A stretch of DNA of 64,000 bases from DATDAH01 sp963823495 (GCA_963823495.1 CAWGLV010000001.1:1240001-1304000); one strand, 5' to 3'. Shown: positions 8,867-18,093, counted from the stretch's first letter. The notes: generated by a model not told the origin, from the sequence alone. A program made the numbers and translations.

Positions 8867-10216
8867 TCAGACCGCGGTGAGCTCGGCCACGGCGGCGGCG
8901 AACACCTCGAGGTGGCGATCGACGTCGGCCGCGGTGGTCGCCGGGCACATCAGGGCCATGTTGTGGAACGGCGTCAGCAGTACGCCCCGGTTGAGCAGGT
9001 ACAGGTGCAGGACATCCTCGAGGAGCGGGTCGACTGCCGCCGCCCCCTCCCCACCGGTGCGGGGCGCGGGGCGGGTGAAGGCGTACTCGGCCCGGGCCCC
9101 CAGGCGGCTCATGGACCACGGGAGGTCGTGGGCCTCGATGACGGACTCGATCCCCGCGCTGTAGCGGTCGGCCAGGGCGATCATCGGCCCGAACGCCTCA
9201 TCGGTCAGCACCTCGGCGAGCGTGGCCCGCATCGCCGCGACGGACAGGGCGTTGCCCGCCAGGGTGCCGCCGACGCCACCGGCGTCGATCAGGTCGGCCT
9301 CGGCGAAGGCCGCCACCCGTTCCGCGAGGGGGCCGGCGAGCCCGTACGCCCCGGCCGGCAGGCCACCGCCGATGGACTTGCCCAGGGTGACGATGTCGGG
9401 GTCGAGGCCCCAGGCCGCGGTGGCACCCCCCGGGCCGGCCGACAGGGTGTGGGTCTCGTCGATGACCAGCAGCGTCCCCGCGGCCCGGGTGAGCTCGCGC
9501 ACACCCTCGAGGTAGCCGGGCTCGGGCCGGACGATGCCGATGTTGGTCAGGGCCGGCTCCATGAGCAGCGCGGCCACGTCGCCGGGCGCCAAGGCGGCTT
9601 CGAGGCCGGTCAGGTCGTTGAACTCCACGGCGCGGCCGTAGGCGGTGACCTCGCCGGGGCCGCCCTGGGTCCCCGGTCGGGGTCGGGTGCCGTCGGGGGT
9701 GGACACGACGAAGGCCTCGTCGACGCTGCCGTGGTAGCAGTGGCTGTGGACGGCCACGACGGGCCTCCCGGTCAGGACCCGGCCCAGGCGGAGGGCCCAG
9801 CGGTTGGCGTCGGTGGCGCTGAGCGAGAAGCTCCATCGACTCACGCCGAACCGTCGGGTCAGCTCGGCGGCGACCAGCTCGGCGTCATCGGTCGGCAACA
9901 TGGCGGTGGCGCCGCCGTCCACGGCCAGGCGACGGTGGACGGCCTCGATCACGGGTCCGGGCGAGTGCCCGGCCATGGCGCCGCTGTCCCCGAGGCAGAA
10001 GTCGACCAGCTCGTGGCCGTCCAGGTCGGTGACCCGGGCCCCCGAGGCCCCGGCCAGGTAGAGGGGGAAGCCGCCGGGGGACTTGCCCATCCAGGTCATC
10101 GGGACCCGACCGAGCAGGTGGTCGGCGCGGCCGTGGGCGGCCCGAGACCGGGGATTGCGCTCGGCGTACACCGCTCGCTCGGCCGCCAGCACGGCTTCGA
10201 GGTGGCCCCGGTCCAC
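8867..10216 (-). CDS. Class III aminotransferase (glutamate-1-semialdehyde 2,1-aminomutase-like)
   Basis: A 449-residue PLP enzyme of aminotransferase fold type I. Visible signatures are SATDANRWALRLGR (the usual SGTEA region is altered to SATDA), HCYHGSVDE, VIDETHTL (PLP ring aspartate replaced by the typical DE form), and TLGKSIGGGLPAG with the Schiff-base lysine. It resembles HemL-like aminomutases, but hem context is absent and HemL is usually a little shorter, so a different amino-ketone substrate is possible. The GTG start (complement of 10214-10216) begins two bases beyond the stop of the membrane-protein gene at 10219, so they form an operon. Confidence 0.8.
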   Translation of the reverse strand: MDRGHLEAVLAAERAVYAERNPRSRAAHGRADHLLGRVPMTWMGKSPGGFPLYLAGASGARVTDLDGHELVDFCLGDSGAMAGHSPGPVIEAVHRRLAVDGGATAMLPTDDAELVAAELTRRFGVSRWSFSLSATDANRWALRLGRVLTGRPVVAVHSHCYHGSVDEAFVVSTPDGTRPRPGTQGGPGEVTAYGRAVEFNDLTGLEAALAPGDVAALLMEPALTNIGIVRPEPGYLEGVRELTRAAGTLLVIDETHTLSAGPGGATAAWGLDPDIVTLGKSIGGGLPAGAYGLAGPLAERVAAFAEADLIDAGGVGGTLAGNALSVAAMRATLAEVLTDEAFGPMIALADRYSAGIESVIEAHDLPWSMSRLGARAEYAFTRPAPRTGGEGAAAVDPLLEDVLHLYLLNRGVLLTPFHNMALMCPATTAADVDRHLEVFAAAVAELTAV

Positions 10217-10218
10217 GC

Positions 10219-10641
10219 TCAGGCGCTCCCGCGCCCTGGCAGGATCAGGCTGAGGTGGGCCACAGCCAGCCCCATCAGCAGCACGCCGTTGGGGATGTGC
10301 CAGGCCGCGGCCTCGGCGGTTTCCCGGCCGACGTAGCCGAGGCCGATCTGGGCGAAGCAGAGCGCGGCGAAGGCCACGGCGTGGCCCACGACCACCCCGC
10401 GGGTCTGGGTGAGGAACGACAGGACGACCATCACCGCGGCGATGGCGAAGACGATGTTGCCGAGGATCCCGTGCAACTCGATGCCCCCGCCGAGCTCGAG
10501 GTGGCGACCGGCGATGGCGGCCATGACGAGCACCAGCAGGACACACACCCCGGCGAGCACCCGGTAGGAGGTCAGCAGACCGGATCGGGCGGCGGCAGGA
10601 GCGGCGGCAGGGGCAGTGGCAGGGGCAGCAGTCGAGGTCAC
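10219..10641 (-). CDS. Small four-helix membrane protein (DUF6220-like)
   Basis: A 140-residue protein with an Ala/Pro-rich cytoplasmic start and four hydrophobic helices, near SYRVLAGVCVLLVLVMAAIA, HGILGNIVFAIAAVMVVL, VVGHAVAFAALCFAQIGL and IPNGVLLMGLAVAHLSLIL. Several histidines lie at helix ends (LHG, GHA, WHIPNG, AHL), as in small b-haem membrane proteins and DUF6220 proteins. The family assignment is from pattern only. It precedes the aminotransferase gene in an operon. Confidence 0.6.
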   Translation of the reverse strand: MTSTAAPATAPAAAPAAARSGLLTSYRVLAGVCVLLVLVMAAIAGRHLELGGGIELHGILGNIVFAIAAVMVVLSFLTQTRGVVVGHAVAFAALCFAQIGLGYVGRETAEAAAWHIPNGVLLMGLAVAHLSLILPGRGSA

Positions 10642-10711
10642 GGCGCCATCTGATCAGCACCGGTCGCCACCCCCCAAGCCAGAACGGGGTCATGGATGTC
10701 CCCCCCGGTCG

Positions 10712-10717
10712 TACCGT
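10712..10717 (+). promoter_or_regulatory. Candidate -10 (TACCGT) 7 bases before recQ GTG
   Basis: TACCGT, seven bases, then GTG at 10725. This fixes the likely recQ start at 10725 rather than the in-frame ATG at 10692, which would lie upstream of the promoter. Confidence 0.5.
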
Positions 10718-10724
10718 GCTCGGC

Positions 10725-12767
10725 GTGAGCACTGCGGACCGGGCCCGGGACCTCCTCGCCCGGTTCCTCGGGCCCGAGGCCCGCTTCCGCGAGGGCCAAC
10801 TCGAGGCCATCGAGGCGCTGGTCGAGGACAGGCGCCGGGTGCTGGTGGTCCAGCGCACCGGCTGGGGCAAGAGCATCGTGTACCTCATCGCCACCCGGCT
10901 CCTGCGGGAGGACGGCGCCGGCCCCAGCCTGGTGGTGTCCCCGCTGCTGGCCCTGATGCGCAACCAGACCCAGATGGGCGAGCGCATCGGGGTGCGGTCG
11001 GCCACCATCAACAGCGAGAACACCGACGACTGGCACGCCATCGAGGCTGCCGCCCGGGACGGCGAGGTCGATCTCCTCCTCATCTCCCCGGAGCGGCTCA
11101 ACAACCCCCGTTTCCGCGACAACGTGCTGGCCGAGGTGGCCCACACCGCCGGCCTGTTCGTCGTCGACGAGGTCCACTGCATCTCGGACTGGGGCCATGA
11201 CTTCCGGCCCGACTACCGGCGCGTCGGTCGCGTGATCGACCTGCTGCCCCCGGCGGTTCCCGTGTTGGGCTGCACCGCCACCGCCAACGACCGGGTCATC
11301 GCCGACATCGAGCACCAGTTGGGTGAGGACCTGCTCGTCGTGCGGGGCCGGCTCGGCCGGGACAGCCTCGCGGTGCGGGTGGTGGACCTGCCCTCCCAGG
11401 GCGAGCGGCTGGCCTGGCTGGCGCGGGAGATCCCCCGCATGGACGGGACCGGGGTCGTCTACTGCCTGACGGTCACCGACGCGAACCGGGTGACCCAGTG
11501 GCTGCGCCGGGAGGGGATCGACGCCGTGTCCTACACGGGGGCCACCGATCCCGCGGACCGCGTCGAGATCGAGGCTGCCCTCGGCGAGAACCGGGTCAAG
11601 GTCGTGGTGGCCACCTCGGCGTTGGGCATGGGGTACGACAAGCCGGATCTGGCCTTCGTCGTCCACTTCCAGTCGCCGGGCTCACCGATCGCCTACTACC
11701 AGCAGATCGGGCGCGCCGGTCGGGCGCTGGACACCGCGGCGGTCGTGCTCCTCCGGGGGGTCGAGGACCGGGAGATCCAGGACTGGTTCATCGAGACCGC
11801 CTTCCCCGACCGGGTCGAGGCCGAGGCGGTGATCCGCTTCCTCGAGCACCAGGACGAGCCGGTCGGCGTCGGGGCCATCGAGCCCATCGTCAACCTGCGC
11901 CGCTCCCGGCTCGACGGGATGCTCAAGGTGCTCGAGGTCGAGGGGGCCGTCGCCCGCCGGGGCGGGAAGTGGTCCCGTACCGACGGGGCGTGGGCCTATG
12001 ACGCCGAGCGGGTCGAAGAGGTCACCGCCCAGCGTCGGCGGGAGCAGGCGGCCATGGAGGCGTTCGGCACCACCGAGGGCTGCCTGATGGAGCTGCTCCT
12101 CGCCGAGTTGGACGACCCGACATCCGGGCCCTGCGGCCGCTGCGGCAACTGCGCGCCCGTCGAGGAGGAACCGGTCGATCCGGCCGAGGTGGCGCGGGCC
12201 ATCGAGTTCGTCCGGGGTCAACCACTCATCGTGGAGCCTCGGCGCCAGTGGCCCTCGGGGATGGACGAGGTGCGGGGCCGGATCGACGCCGAGCACCAGG
12301 TCGAGGAGGGACGGGCGCTGTGCCTCTGGGGCGACGGCGGGTGGGGCACCCGGGTCCGCTCCGGCCACCGGGAGGGGATCTACGGGGAGGAACTGGTCGG
12401 CGCGGCGGCCCGTCTGGTCGAGCAGTGGGCGCCGGCGCCCGCCCCCGGCTGGGTCACCGTGGTGCCCGCGGCGGACCGGCCCGAGGTGGCGGCCTTCGCC
12501 GCGTCGCTGGCCGACGCCCTGGGCCTGGCCTTCGCCCCTGTGGTGGTTCCCGCCCGCGCCAAGGCCCCGCAGGCCGGTCGGGAGAACAGCGCCCAACAGG
12601 TGCTCAACGTGCTGGGGGCCTTCGCGGTCGACGACGAGGTGTCCGACGGCCCGGTCCTGCTCGTGGATGACACCGTGTCGTCGCGCTGGACCCTCACCGT
12701 GGTCGGGTCACTCCTGGCCGAGCACGGTGCCGGGCCCGTGTTCCCCCTGGTGCTGGCCCGGCGCTGA
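10725..12767 (+). CDS. recQ: RecQ-family DNA helicase with phosphoribosyltransferase-like C-terminus
   Basis: A 680-residue superfamily 2 helicase. Motif I is QRTGWGKS, the DEAH-type box is VVDEVHCISDWGHDFRPDY, motif III is GCTATAND, and QQIGRAGRA is motif VI. A zinc-binding segment follows the RecQ C-terminal region (PCGRCGNC). The last ~200 residues are not RecQ-like; they contain LLVDDTVSSRW, which matches the PRPP-binding loop of type I phosphoribosyltransferases. This fusion is known among actinobacterial RecQ-like proteins, but its purpose is unclear. The enzyme should unwind 3'-tailed DNA in repair. I chose the GTG at 10725 from the promoter spacing; an ATG at 10692 is the alternative. 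Confidence 0.88.
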   Translation: MSTADRARDLLARFLGPEARFREGQLEAIEALVEDRRRVLVVQRTGWGKSIVYLIATRLLREDGAGPSLVVSPLLALMRNQTQMGERIGVRSATINSENTDDWHAIEAAARDGEVDLLLISPERLNNPRFRDNVLAEVAHTAGLFVVDEVHCISDWGHDFRPDYRRVGRVIDLLPPAVPVLGCTATANDRVIADIEHQLGEDLLVVRGRLGRDSLAVRVVDLPSQGERLAWLAREIPRMDGTGVVYCLTVTDANRVTQWLRREGIDAVSYTGATDPADRVEIEAALGENRVKVVVATSALGMGYDKPDLAFVVHFQSPGSPIAYYQQIGRAGRALDTAAVVLLRGVEDREIQDWFIETAFPDRVEAEAVIRFLEHQDEPVGVGAIEPIVNLRRSRLDGMLKVLEVEGAVARRGGKWSRTDGAWAYDAERVEEVTAQRRREQAAMEAFGTTEGCLMELLLAELDDPTSGPCGRCGNCAPVEEEPVDPAEVARAIEFVRGQPLIVEPRRQWPSGMDEVRGRIDAEHQVEEGRALCLWGDGGWGTRVRSGHREGIYGEELVGAAARLVEQWAPAPAPGWVTVVPAADRPEVAAFAASLADALGLAFAPVVVPARAKAPQAGRENSAQQVLNVLGAFAVDDEVSDGPVLLVDDTVSSRWTLTVVGSLLAEHGAGPVFPLVLARR

Positions 12768-12796
12768 GGGCAAGGCGCCGCCGCGGTCGGCGAGGC

Positions 12797-13036
12797 TCAG
12801 ACGGCGGCCGCGTGGTCGTGCTCGGTCACGGCCGTGCACACCGGGCAGAGCTCACCGCCGGCCATGCGGGCCCGGACCCAGGGCACGTCGACCCACACCG
12901 TGAGGCTGCGGATGATCGTGCCGCACGCGGTGGCGCCGTCCTCGGGGTCGACCGCATGGCAACAGCCCGACGGCCCCGTCTCCCGCGCCGATCCGGAATG
13001 GATCGAGTCGCCTTCCGAACCCGTGATCCACGCCAT
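12797..13036 (-). CDS. Small Cys-rich (probable zinc-binding) protein
   Basis: A 79-residue protein starting MAWITGSEGD. It contains HAVDPEDGATACG, a WVDVPW segment and CPVC near the end, followed by TEHDHAAAV, so four or five cysteines and several histidines could bind zinc. The ATG (complement of 13034-13036) is preceded by GGGGGTGG at good spacing; an in-frame ATG at 13045 lacks it. I cannot name the family. It fills the gap between recQ and the enoyl-CoA hydratase. Confidence 0.55.
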   Translation of the reverse strand: MAWITGSEGDSIHSGSARETGPSGCCHAVDPEDGATACGTIIRSLTVWVDVPWVRARMAGGELCPVCTAVTEHDHAAAV

Positions 13037-13074
13037 CGAAACCACCCCCTGCCGGAGATCCGGACGCTGGTGAC

Positions 13075-13118
13075 GCCCGAAAACGAACGTAACGGGCCGA
13101 AACGACCGAAACGGGGAC
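13075..13118. repeat. Short CGAAACG-type tandem repeats in intergenic region
   Basis: The intergenic stretch holds four imperfect copies of a (C)CGAAA(A)CG word, two of them in direct tandem with 9-base spacing (CCGAAACGA CCGAAACGG). It is A-rich compared with the surroundings. It lies upstream of the small Cys-rich gene and just after the enoyl-CoA hydratase stop, so it may be an operator for the former. Confidence 0.35.
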
Positions 13119-13120
13119 CC

Positions 13121-13909
13121 TCAGTCACCACGCACGCGCGTGAGGTAGTCGGCGCCGGCCGAGCGGGACTCGGGGTCGTGGAGCGCCGCGACCAGCCCGT
13201 CGGCGTCCGACCAGCTCCCGGCCGCCCCCGACATGGCCTCCAGCACGGCGTTCACGTGCCGTTTGGTGGCCGTCAACGTCAGTCGGGACCTGGTCGTGAG
13301 GCTCGTGGCCAGGGCCTCGGCGGCGGCGGCGACCGCGTCGGCGGACACCACCCGGTTGAGGAACCCGAAGGCCTGGGCCTCCGCCGCGGTGAAGGGGCGA
13401 GTGGTGAGGACCAGCTCGCGGGTGAGGGCCGGACCGATCTCGCGCACCAGGCGCGGGATCCCGCCCCAGGCCAGCGGGATGCCCAGGTCCACCTCGGGGA
13501 TGGAGAAGTAGGTGTCCTCGGCCGCGATCCGCAGGTCGCAGGCCGACGCCAGCACCACCGCGCCGCCGATGCAGTGTCCGTGGATGGCGGCCACGGTCAC
13601 CGCCTGCATGGCCTCGATCGCCTCGGCCATGCGGCGCCCCGCATCGGCGGCCTCCCGGACGCTGAGACCTTGGTTGGCCGCAGGGTCGCCGAAGGACGCC
13701 AGGTCGGCGCCCGCCGAGAACGACCTCCCGGCGCCCGACACGACCACGGCCTTCACCGCGGCCTGCTCGTCGAACCACCGCGCTGCGGCCACCAACTCGA
13801 GGAGGGTGGCGGTGCCGAGCGGGTTCAGCTTCTCTGGCCGGTTCAGCACGAGGCGCCCGAGGGCGCCATCGGTGGTGACCTGGATGGTGGTGAAGTCGGC
13901 GGTGGGCAC
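13121..13909 (-). CDS. Enoyl-CoA hydratase/isomerase (crotonase family)
   Basis: A 262-residue crotonase-fold protein: LNRPEKLNPLG near the N-terminus, SGAGRSFSAGADL (first oxyanion-hole region), HGHCIGGAVVLASACD (second oxyanion-hole glycines) and IPEVDLGIPLAWGG. It should act on an enoyl- or hydroxyacyl-CoA. The GTG at 13909 is preferred over the far upstream start at 14032 because the fold begins at PTADFTTIQV and the longer form would overlap the divergent pirin gene. The usual catalytic glutamates are not obvious in the second position, so isomerase or hydrolase activity is possible. Confidence 0.82.
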   Translation of the reverse strand: MPTADFTTIQVTTDGALGRLVLNRPEKLNPLGTATLLELVAAARWFDEQAAVKAVVVSGAGRSFSAGADLASFGDPAANQGLSVREAADAGRRMAEAIEAMQAVTVAAIHGHCIGGAVVLASACDLRIAAEDTYFSIPEVDLGIPLAWGGIPRLVREIGPALTRELVLTTRPFTAAEAQAFGFLNRVVSADAVAAAAEALATSLTTRSRLTLTATKRHVNAVLEAMSGAAGSWSDADGLVAALHDPESRSAGADYLTRVRGD

Positions 13910-13948
13910 GTCAGGAATCTCCCGGGTGGTGGATCGGTTGACCCCATC

Positions 13949-14989
13949 GTGAGCGATCCCGTCATCCAAACCGTGGAACTCGGCGCCCAGCCGTGGCCGA
14001 CCATCGACCCGTTCCTGTTCTGTGTCCACCACCGCGACGACTATCCCGCCGGTGACGAGAAGATGGCGCCCAAGGCCTCACTGGAGGGTCGGGACCTGGG
14101 CATGGACTTCTCCGGGCGGGACGGCTGGAGCATGTACCACGGCCAGGTCGTGCCGGGCTTCCCGCAACATCCGCACCGCGGCTTCGAGACCGTGACCTAC
14201 GTGCGCCGGGGCTACGTCGACCATTCGGACTCCCTCGGGGCCACCGCCCGCTTCGGGCGGGGCGACGTCCAGTGGCTGACCGCCGGTGGGGGCATCGTGC
14301 ACGCAGAGATGTTCCCGCTCGTGCAGGAGGAAGCGGGCAACCCGACCGAGCTCTTCCAGATCTGGCTCAACCTGCCCGCCGAGGACAAGCTGGTCGACGC
14401 CCACTTCTCGATGTTGTGGGACGAGGACATCCCCCGCGTCCGGGCCACCGACGACCGAGGACGGGCGGTCGAGGTGACCGTGATCGCCGGCGAACTGGAC
14501 GGCGAGCGCCCGGCTTCACCCCCGCCCCGATCCTGGGCCAGCCGGCCCGACACCGATGTCGCCATCTGGCACCTCCGCTTCGAACCCGGCGCGTCCTGGG
14601 TCCTGCCTTCGGCGGGCACGCCGGAGACCGTGCGCATGCTCTACGTGTTCGACGGCGCGGGGTTGGACATCGGCGGCCATGGGGTCGGTGGCCGCACCGG
14701 CGCCGCGGTCGAGACGAACGCGCCGGTGACGTTGACCGCGGTCGACGGCGCGGTCGACGTCCTCGTCCTGCAGGGTCGCCCGATCGGCGAGCCCGTGGCC
14801 CAGTACGGGCCCTTCGTGCTCAACGACCGTGAGGGCATCGAGCAGGCCTTCGAGGACTACCGCCGGACCGGCTTCGGCGGCTGGCCCTTCGCCGACGGCG
14901 CCCCCACCCACCCCCGTCGCCAGGGTCGCTTCGCCCGTCGCCCTGACGGCTCGGTGGAACGGGCCCCGGAGACGGCCGCCTCGGCCTGA
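13949..14989 (+). CDS. Pirin-family cupin protein
   Basis: A 346-residue bicupin. The N-terminal cupin has the pirin signature HPHRGFETVTYV, the block HSDSLG, and TAGGGIVHAEM, giving the His/His/His/Glu iron site of pirins. The IWLNLPAEDK segment is also typical. The C-terminal cupin is more divergent, and the protein is longer than common pirins by some 50 residues. Pirins act as quercetinases or redox-linked regulators. It starts with GTG 40 bases from the divergent enoyl-CoA hydratase start, so the two share a promoter region. Confidence 0.85.
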   Translation: MSDPVIQTVELGAQPWPTIDPFLFCVHHRDDYPAGDEKMAPKASLEGRDLGMDFSGRDGWSMYHGQVVPGFPQHPHRGFETVTYVRRGYVDHSDSLGATARFGRGDVQWLTAGGGIVHAEMFPLVQEEAGNPTELFQIWLNLPAEDKLVDAHFSMLWDEDIPRVRATDDRGRAVEVTVIAGELDGERPASPPPRSWASRPDTDVAIWHLRFEPGASWVLPSAGTPETVRMLYVFDGAGLDIGGHGVGGRTGAAVETNAPVTLTAVDGAVDVLVLQGRPIGEPVAQYGPFVLNDREGIEQAFEDYRRTGFGGWPFADGAPTHPRRQGRFARRPDGSVERAPETAASA

Positions 14990-14994
14990 CGCCT

Positions 14995-15387
14995 TCAGAG
15001 CCGTCGCGTGTGCTTCGCGACGGCGCGGATCTCGGCCTCGGTCAGCGAGTCCCCGAACGGGGGCATCTGGTTGCGCCCGTCGGTGATGATGGCGATCTGG
15101 TCCTCGATGTCGGGATAGGCGGCCACGACGGCGCCGTCGGCCAGTGGCGGACCGATGTTGCCCTGGCCCTCGAGTCCGTGGCAGGTCCCACAGTGGCGTT
15201 CGTAGAGGAAGGCGGCGTCGGCCGCGGTGACCACCTGGTCGGGGTCGTCGCCCTCCTCGTCGGTCAGGGCGGGGATGACCCAGAGCCCCATCAGCGCGGA
15301 GGCGGCGACGGTGATCACCGCGGCCGCCGCCCAGACCATGCGGTCCGATCGGGGGGGTGCGCCCTTGCCTCGCCGCCTGCGTGCCAT
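14995..15387 (-). CDS. Membrane-anchored c-type cytochrome
   Basis: A 130-residue protein with a basic N-terminus (MARRRRGKG), one membrane anchor (MVWAAAAVITVAASALMG) and a single c-type haem domain: CGTCH for covalent haem attachment, then GPPLADG and, near the end, MPPF with the likely axial methionine. It should carry electrons on the outer face of the membrane. Its stop converges with the pirin gene 5 bases away. Confidence 0.85.
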   Translation of the reverse strand: MARRRRGKGAPPRSDRMVWAAAAVITVAASALMGLWVIPALTDEEGDDPDQVVTAADAAFLYERHCGTCHGLEGQGNIGPPLADGAVVAAYPDIEDQIAIITDGRNQMPPFGDSLTEAEIRAVAKHTRRL

Positions 15388-15513
15388 CCACCCAGCCAAG
15401 CCGCCGGCCGGGGTCGGCGACAGGGCCGATGGTCCCGACCCGCCGGGGTCTCCAGGGGTGACAAGCTCTCCCGAGACGACAGCCACGGGCCGACCGCGGC
15501 GGGAGGTGCTTCC

Positions 15514-16383
15514 ATGACGGTGTCCGTGGTGACCGGAACCTCGACCGGGATCGGTTTCGCCATCGCCCTGCGATTGGCCCGGGAGGGCCATCAGGTCCAC
15601 GCGACGGTGCGCTCCGAGGCCCGGGGCCAGTCCCTGCTCGAGGCCGCCGACGGGCTCGACCTGTCGCTGGTGATCATGGACGTGGATGACGATGACTCGG
15701 TGGCGGCGGGCATCGGGGGCGTGATCGAGTCCACCGGTGGCGTCGACGTTCTCGTGAACAACGCCGGGGTGACCAAGGGCCGCGACATCGAGCACACGAC
15801 GATGGCGGAGTTCCAGGCCGTGATGAACACCAACGCCTGGGGGACGCTGCGCGGCGTCCACGCCGTCCTGCCCTCGATGCGGGCGCGGGGCTCGGGCCAC
15901 ATCCTGAACGTGACCTCCGTGGCCGGCCGGCTGGCCGTGGCCAGCCAGGGGGCCTACGCCATGTCCAAGTGGGCGGCCGAGGCCCTGACCGAGATCCTCG
16001 CCGCGGAGGTGGCGCCCTTCGGGGTGAAGGTGTCGGCCATCGAGCCGGGGGTCATCCTCACGCCCATCTTCGAGAAGGCGCTCACCGACCCCGACGATCC
16101 GGACTCGGCCTACGTCGGGGGTCGGCGGATGGGCGAGTGGTTCATGTACAACCTGGCCCAGGACCCCGCCCCCCCCGACCGGGTGGCCGACGTGGTCTGG
16201 CAGGCGCTCGGCGCGCCGGTGCCGAAGCTCCGTTACGTGGTGGGGGAGGACGGCGAGCGCCTCGATGCCTACCGGCGGTCGATCACCGACGAGGAGTGGG
16301 TCGCCCGCCAGGCCGTGGCCGACGACGACGCCTGGTGGGCCTGGATCGAGGAGGTCACCGGCGTCGGCCGCCCTCCGACCTGA
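15514..16383 (+). CDS. Short-chain dehydrogenase/reductase
   Basis: A 289-residue classical SDR: TGTSTGIG cofactor motif at residues 7-14, NNAG, a catalytic serine in VTSVAG, YAMSK (Tyr and Lys) and the downstream EPGVILTPIF. It is probably an NAD(P)-dependent alcohol/keto reductase. The ATG at 15514 has a strong GGGAGG ribosome-binding site. Its stop abuts that of the convergent choD-like gene, sharing the palindrome TGATCA. Confidence 0.85.
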   Translation: MTVSVVTGTSTGIGFAIALRLAREGHQVHATVRSEARGQSLLEAADGLDLSLVIMDVDDDDSVAAGIGGVIESTGGVDVLVNNAGVTKGRDIEHTTMAEFQAVMNTNAWGTLRGVHAVLPSMRARGSGHILNVTSVAGRLAVASQGAYAMSKWAAEALTEILAAEVAPFGVKVSAIEPGVILTPIFEKALTDPDDPDSAYVGGRRMGEWFMYNLAQDPAPPDRVADVVWQALGAPVPKLRYVVGEDGERLDAYRRSITDEEWVARQAVADDDAWWAWIEEVTGVGRPPT

Positions 16384-16407
16384 TCAGCTCGCCGGGAGGC
16401 GGAGGGC
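16370..16407. terminator. Possible bidirectional terminator hairpin
   Basis: GCCCTCCG at 16370-16377 and CGGAGGGC at 16400-16407 form an 8-bp perfect inverted repeat spanning the abutting stop codons of two convergent genes. There is no U-run, so support is weak. Confidence 0.3.
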
Positions 16408-18066
16408 CGCCGGGGCGTGGGCGGGGACGGCAGGTGACCGGGGGGCCACCGGCTCGACCGCGCGGTAGGGCGAGCCCGGTGACGGCCGGGGGTCCGCCTC
16501 CCCCTTGTTGGGCCAGTAGGCCATGGCCCGTTCGGCCATCGCGGTGATGGTCAGGGAGGGGTTCACGCCGAGGTTGGCGGTCACGACCGACCCGTCGACG
16601 ACGTGGAGGCCCTCGGGGCCGTGGAGTCGCAGGTAGGGGTCCACGACCCCCTCGGCGGGCGACTCGCCGATGGCACAGCCCCCGATGAAGTGGGCCGTGG
16701 TCGGCATGTTGGCCACGGCCTCGAAGATCGATCCCTGGGCCCGGCCCCCGATCCGGTCGGCCACGATGCGGGCCGACCGGTTGGCCACGGGGATCCAGGT
16801 GGGGTTGGGCTCGCCGTGGCCCGGCTCGGAGGTCAGCCAACCGAACCTCCCCCGGCGAACCCGGATGGAGTTGTCCAGGCTCTGCATCACCAGGAGGATC
16901 ACCGACCGCTCCGACCAGTTCCGCACCGACAGCGACCGGACGAAGGCGATCGGGTGGAGGAGCACCTGCAGCAGGAAGCGCACGGGCCGGGGGATGCGGC
17001 CGCCGCCGTCGACCATCACCGTGGTCAGCAGGCCCATGGCATTGGAGCCCTTGCCGTAGCGCACCGGCTCGATGTGGGTCTGGGGGTCGGGGTGGATCGA
17101 GGAGGTGATGGCGATGCCGTCGGTGAAGTCCAGGGTGGCGTCGTCGGACTCGGCGGTCACGATCGCCTCGCTGTTGGTCCGGCTCAGATGGCCGAGGCGT
17201 TCGGACAGCCCGGGCAGGCTCCCGTTGCCCGCCAGCTTGTGCAGGAGCTTCTGGGTCCCGAGGGCGGCGGCGGAGAACACGACCTGCTCGGCTCGGTACG
17301 TCCGGCGGCGCTTGCGCAGCCACGCGCCCGGTCGCTGGGTGGTGATCTCGTACCCCCCGCCGGCGAGGGGGCGGACGTCGACCACCTCGTGTTCGGGGTG
17401 GACCACGGCCCCCCGCTTCTCGGCCAGGTACAGGTAGTTGGTGTCGAGGGTGTTCTTGGCCCCGTGACGGCAGCCGGTCATGCACGAGCCACAACCGATG
17501 CACCCCGTGCGTTCCGGGCCCTCACCACCGAAGAAGGGGTCGGCCGCGGTCTCGCCCGGTTTCCCGAACCACACCCCGACCGGCGCGGGGTGATAGGTGT
17601 CGGCCACGCCCAGCTCGTCGGCGAGGTCCCGCATGACCCCGTCGGCCCCGGTGTCGATCGGGGTCTCGACCACCCCCAGCATCCGCTCGGCCTGGTCATA
17701 GAAGGGCGCCAGCTCGGCCCGCCAGTCGGCGATGTCGGCCCAGGCCGGGTCGGTGTAGAAGGCGTCGAGGGGTCGGTAGAGGGTGTTGGCGTAGACCACC
17801 GAGCCGCCGCCGACCGCACAGCCCGAGAGCACGGTGACGTCCTTGAGCACCGAGATGCGCTGGATGCCCCGCAGACCCAGCTTCGGGAGCCAGAAGAAGT
17901 TGCGCAGGTCCCAGCTCGTCTTCGGCAGCGTGTCCCGGTCGAAGCGTCGTCCGGACTCGAGCACGGCGACCCGGTAGCCCTTCTCGGTCAGCCGCAGGGC
18001 GGTGACGCTGCCCCCGAACCCCGACCCGATGACCACGACGTCGTAGTCGGTGTTCCCCTTGGCCAC
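16384..18066 (-). CDS. choD: GMC oxidoreductase, ChoD-like
   Basis: A 560-residue flavoprotein with the N-terminal FAD motif VVVIGSGFGGSVTALRL. It also has the family block TGCIGCGSCMTGCRHGAKNT, a Cys-rich ferredoxin-like patch, and IEPVRYGKGSNAMG, GEPNPTWIP and NLGVNPSLTI. These closely match mycobacterial ChoD, annotated as cholesterol oxidase though its true substrate is debated. It should oxidise a hydroxylated lipid or sterol. The start is GTG (complement of 18064-18066), with a TACGGT hexamer seven bases upstream and a long inverted repeat just beyond. Confidence 0.87.
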   Translation of the reverse strand: MAKGNTDYDVVVIGSGFGGSVTALRLTEKGYRVAVLESGRRFDRDTLPKTSWDLRNFFWLPKLGLRGIQRISVLKDVTVLSGCAVGGGSVVYANTLYRPLDAFYTDPAWADIADWRAELAPFYDQAERMLGVVETPIDTGADGVMRDLADELGVADTYHPAPVGVWFGKPGETAADPFFGGEGPERTGCIGCGSCMTGCRHGAKNTLDTNYLYLAEKRGAVVHPEHEVVDVRPLAGGGYEITTQRPGAWLRKRRRTYRAEQVVFSAAALGTQKLLHKLAGNGSLPGLSERLGHLSRTNSEAIVTAESDDATLDFTDGIAITSSIHPDPQTHIEPVRYGKGSNAMGLLTTVMVDGGGRIPRPVRFLLQVLLHPIAFVRSLSVRNWSERSVILLVMQSLDNSIRVRRGRFGWLTSEPGHGEPNPTWIPVANRSARIVADRIGGRAQGSIFEAVANMPTTAHFIGGCAIGESPAEGVVDPYLRLHGPEGLHVVDGSVVTANLGVNPSLTITAMAERAMAYWPNKGEADPRPSPGSPYRAVEPVAPRSPAVPAHAPAALRLPAS

Positions 18067-18073
18067 AGCGCGG

Positions 18074-18079
18074 ACCGTA
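18074..18079 (-). promoter_or_regulatory. Candidate -10 (TACGGT) for the choD-like gene, leaderless
   Basis: Read on the minus strand, TACGGT is followed by seven bases and the GTG start at 18066. Confidence 0.5.
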
Positions 18080-18093
18080 GCCCACCCCGAAAC

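Noticed and set aside
14078..14637. Minus-strand ORFs opposite pirin
   Set aside because: No motif support; the pirin signature is complete on the plus strand.
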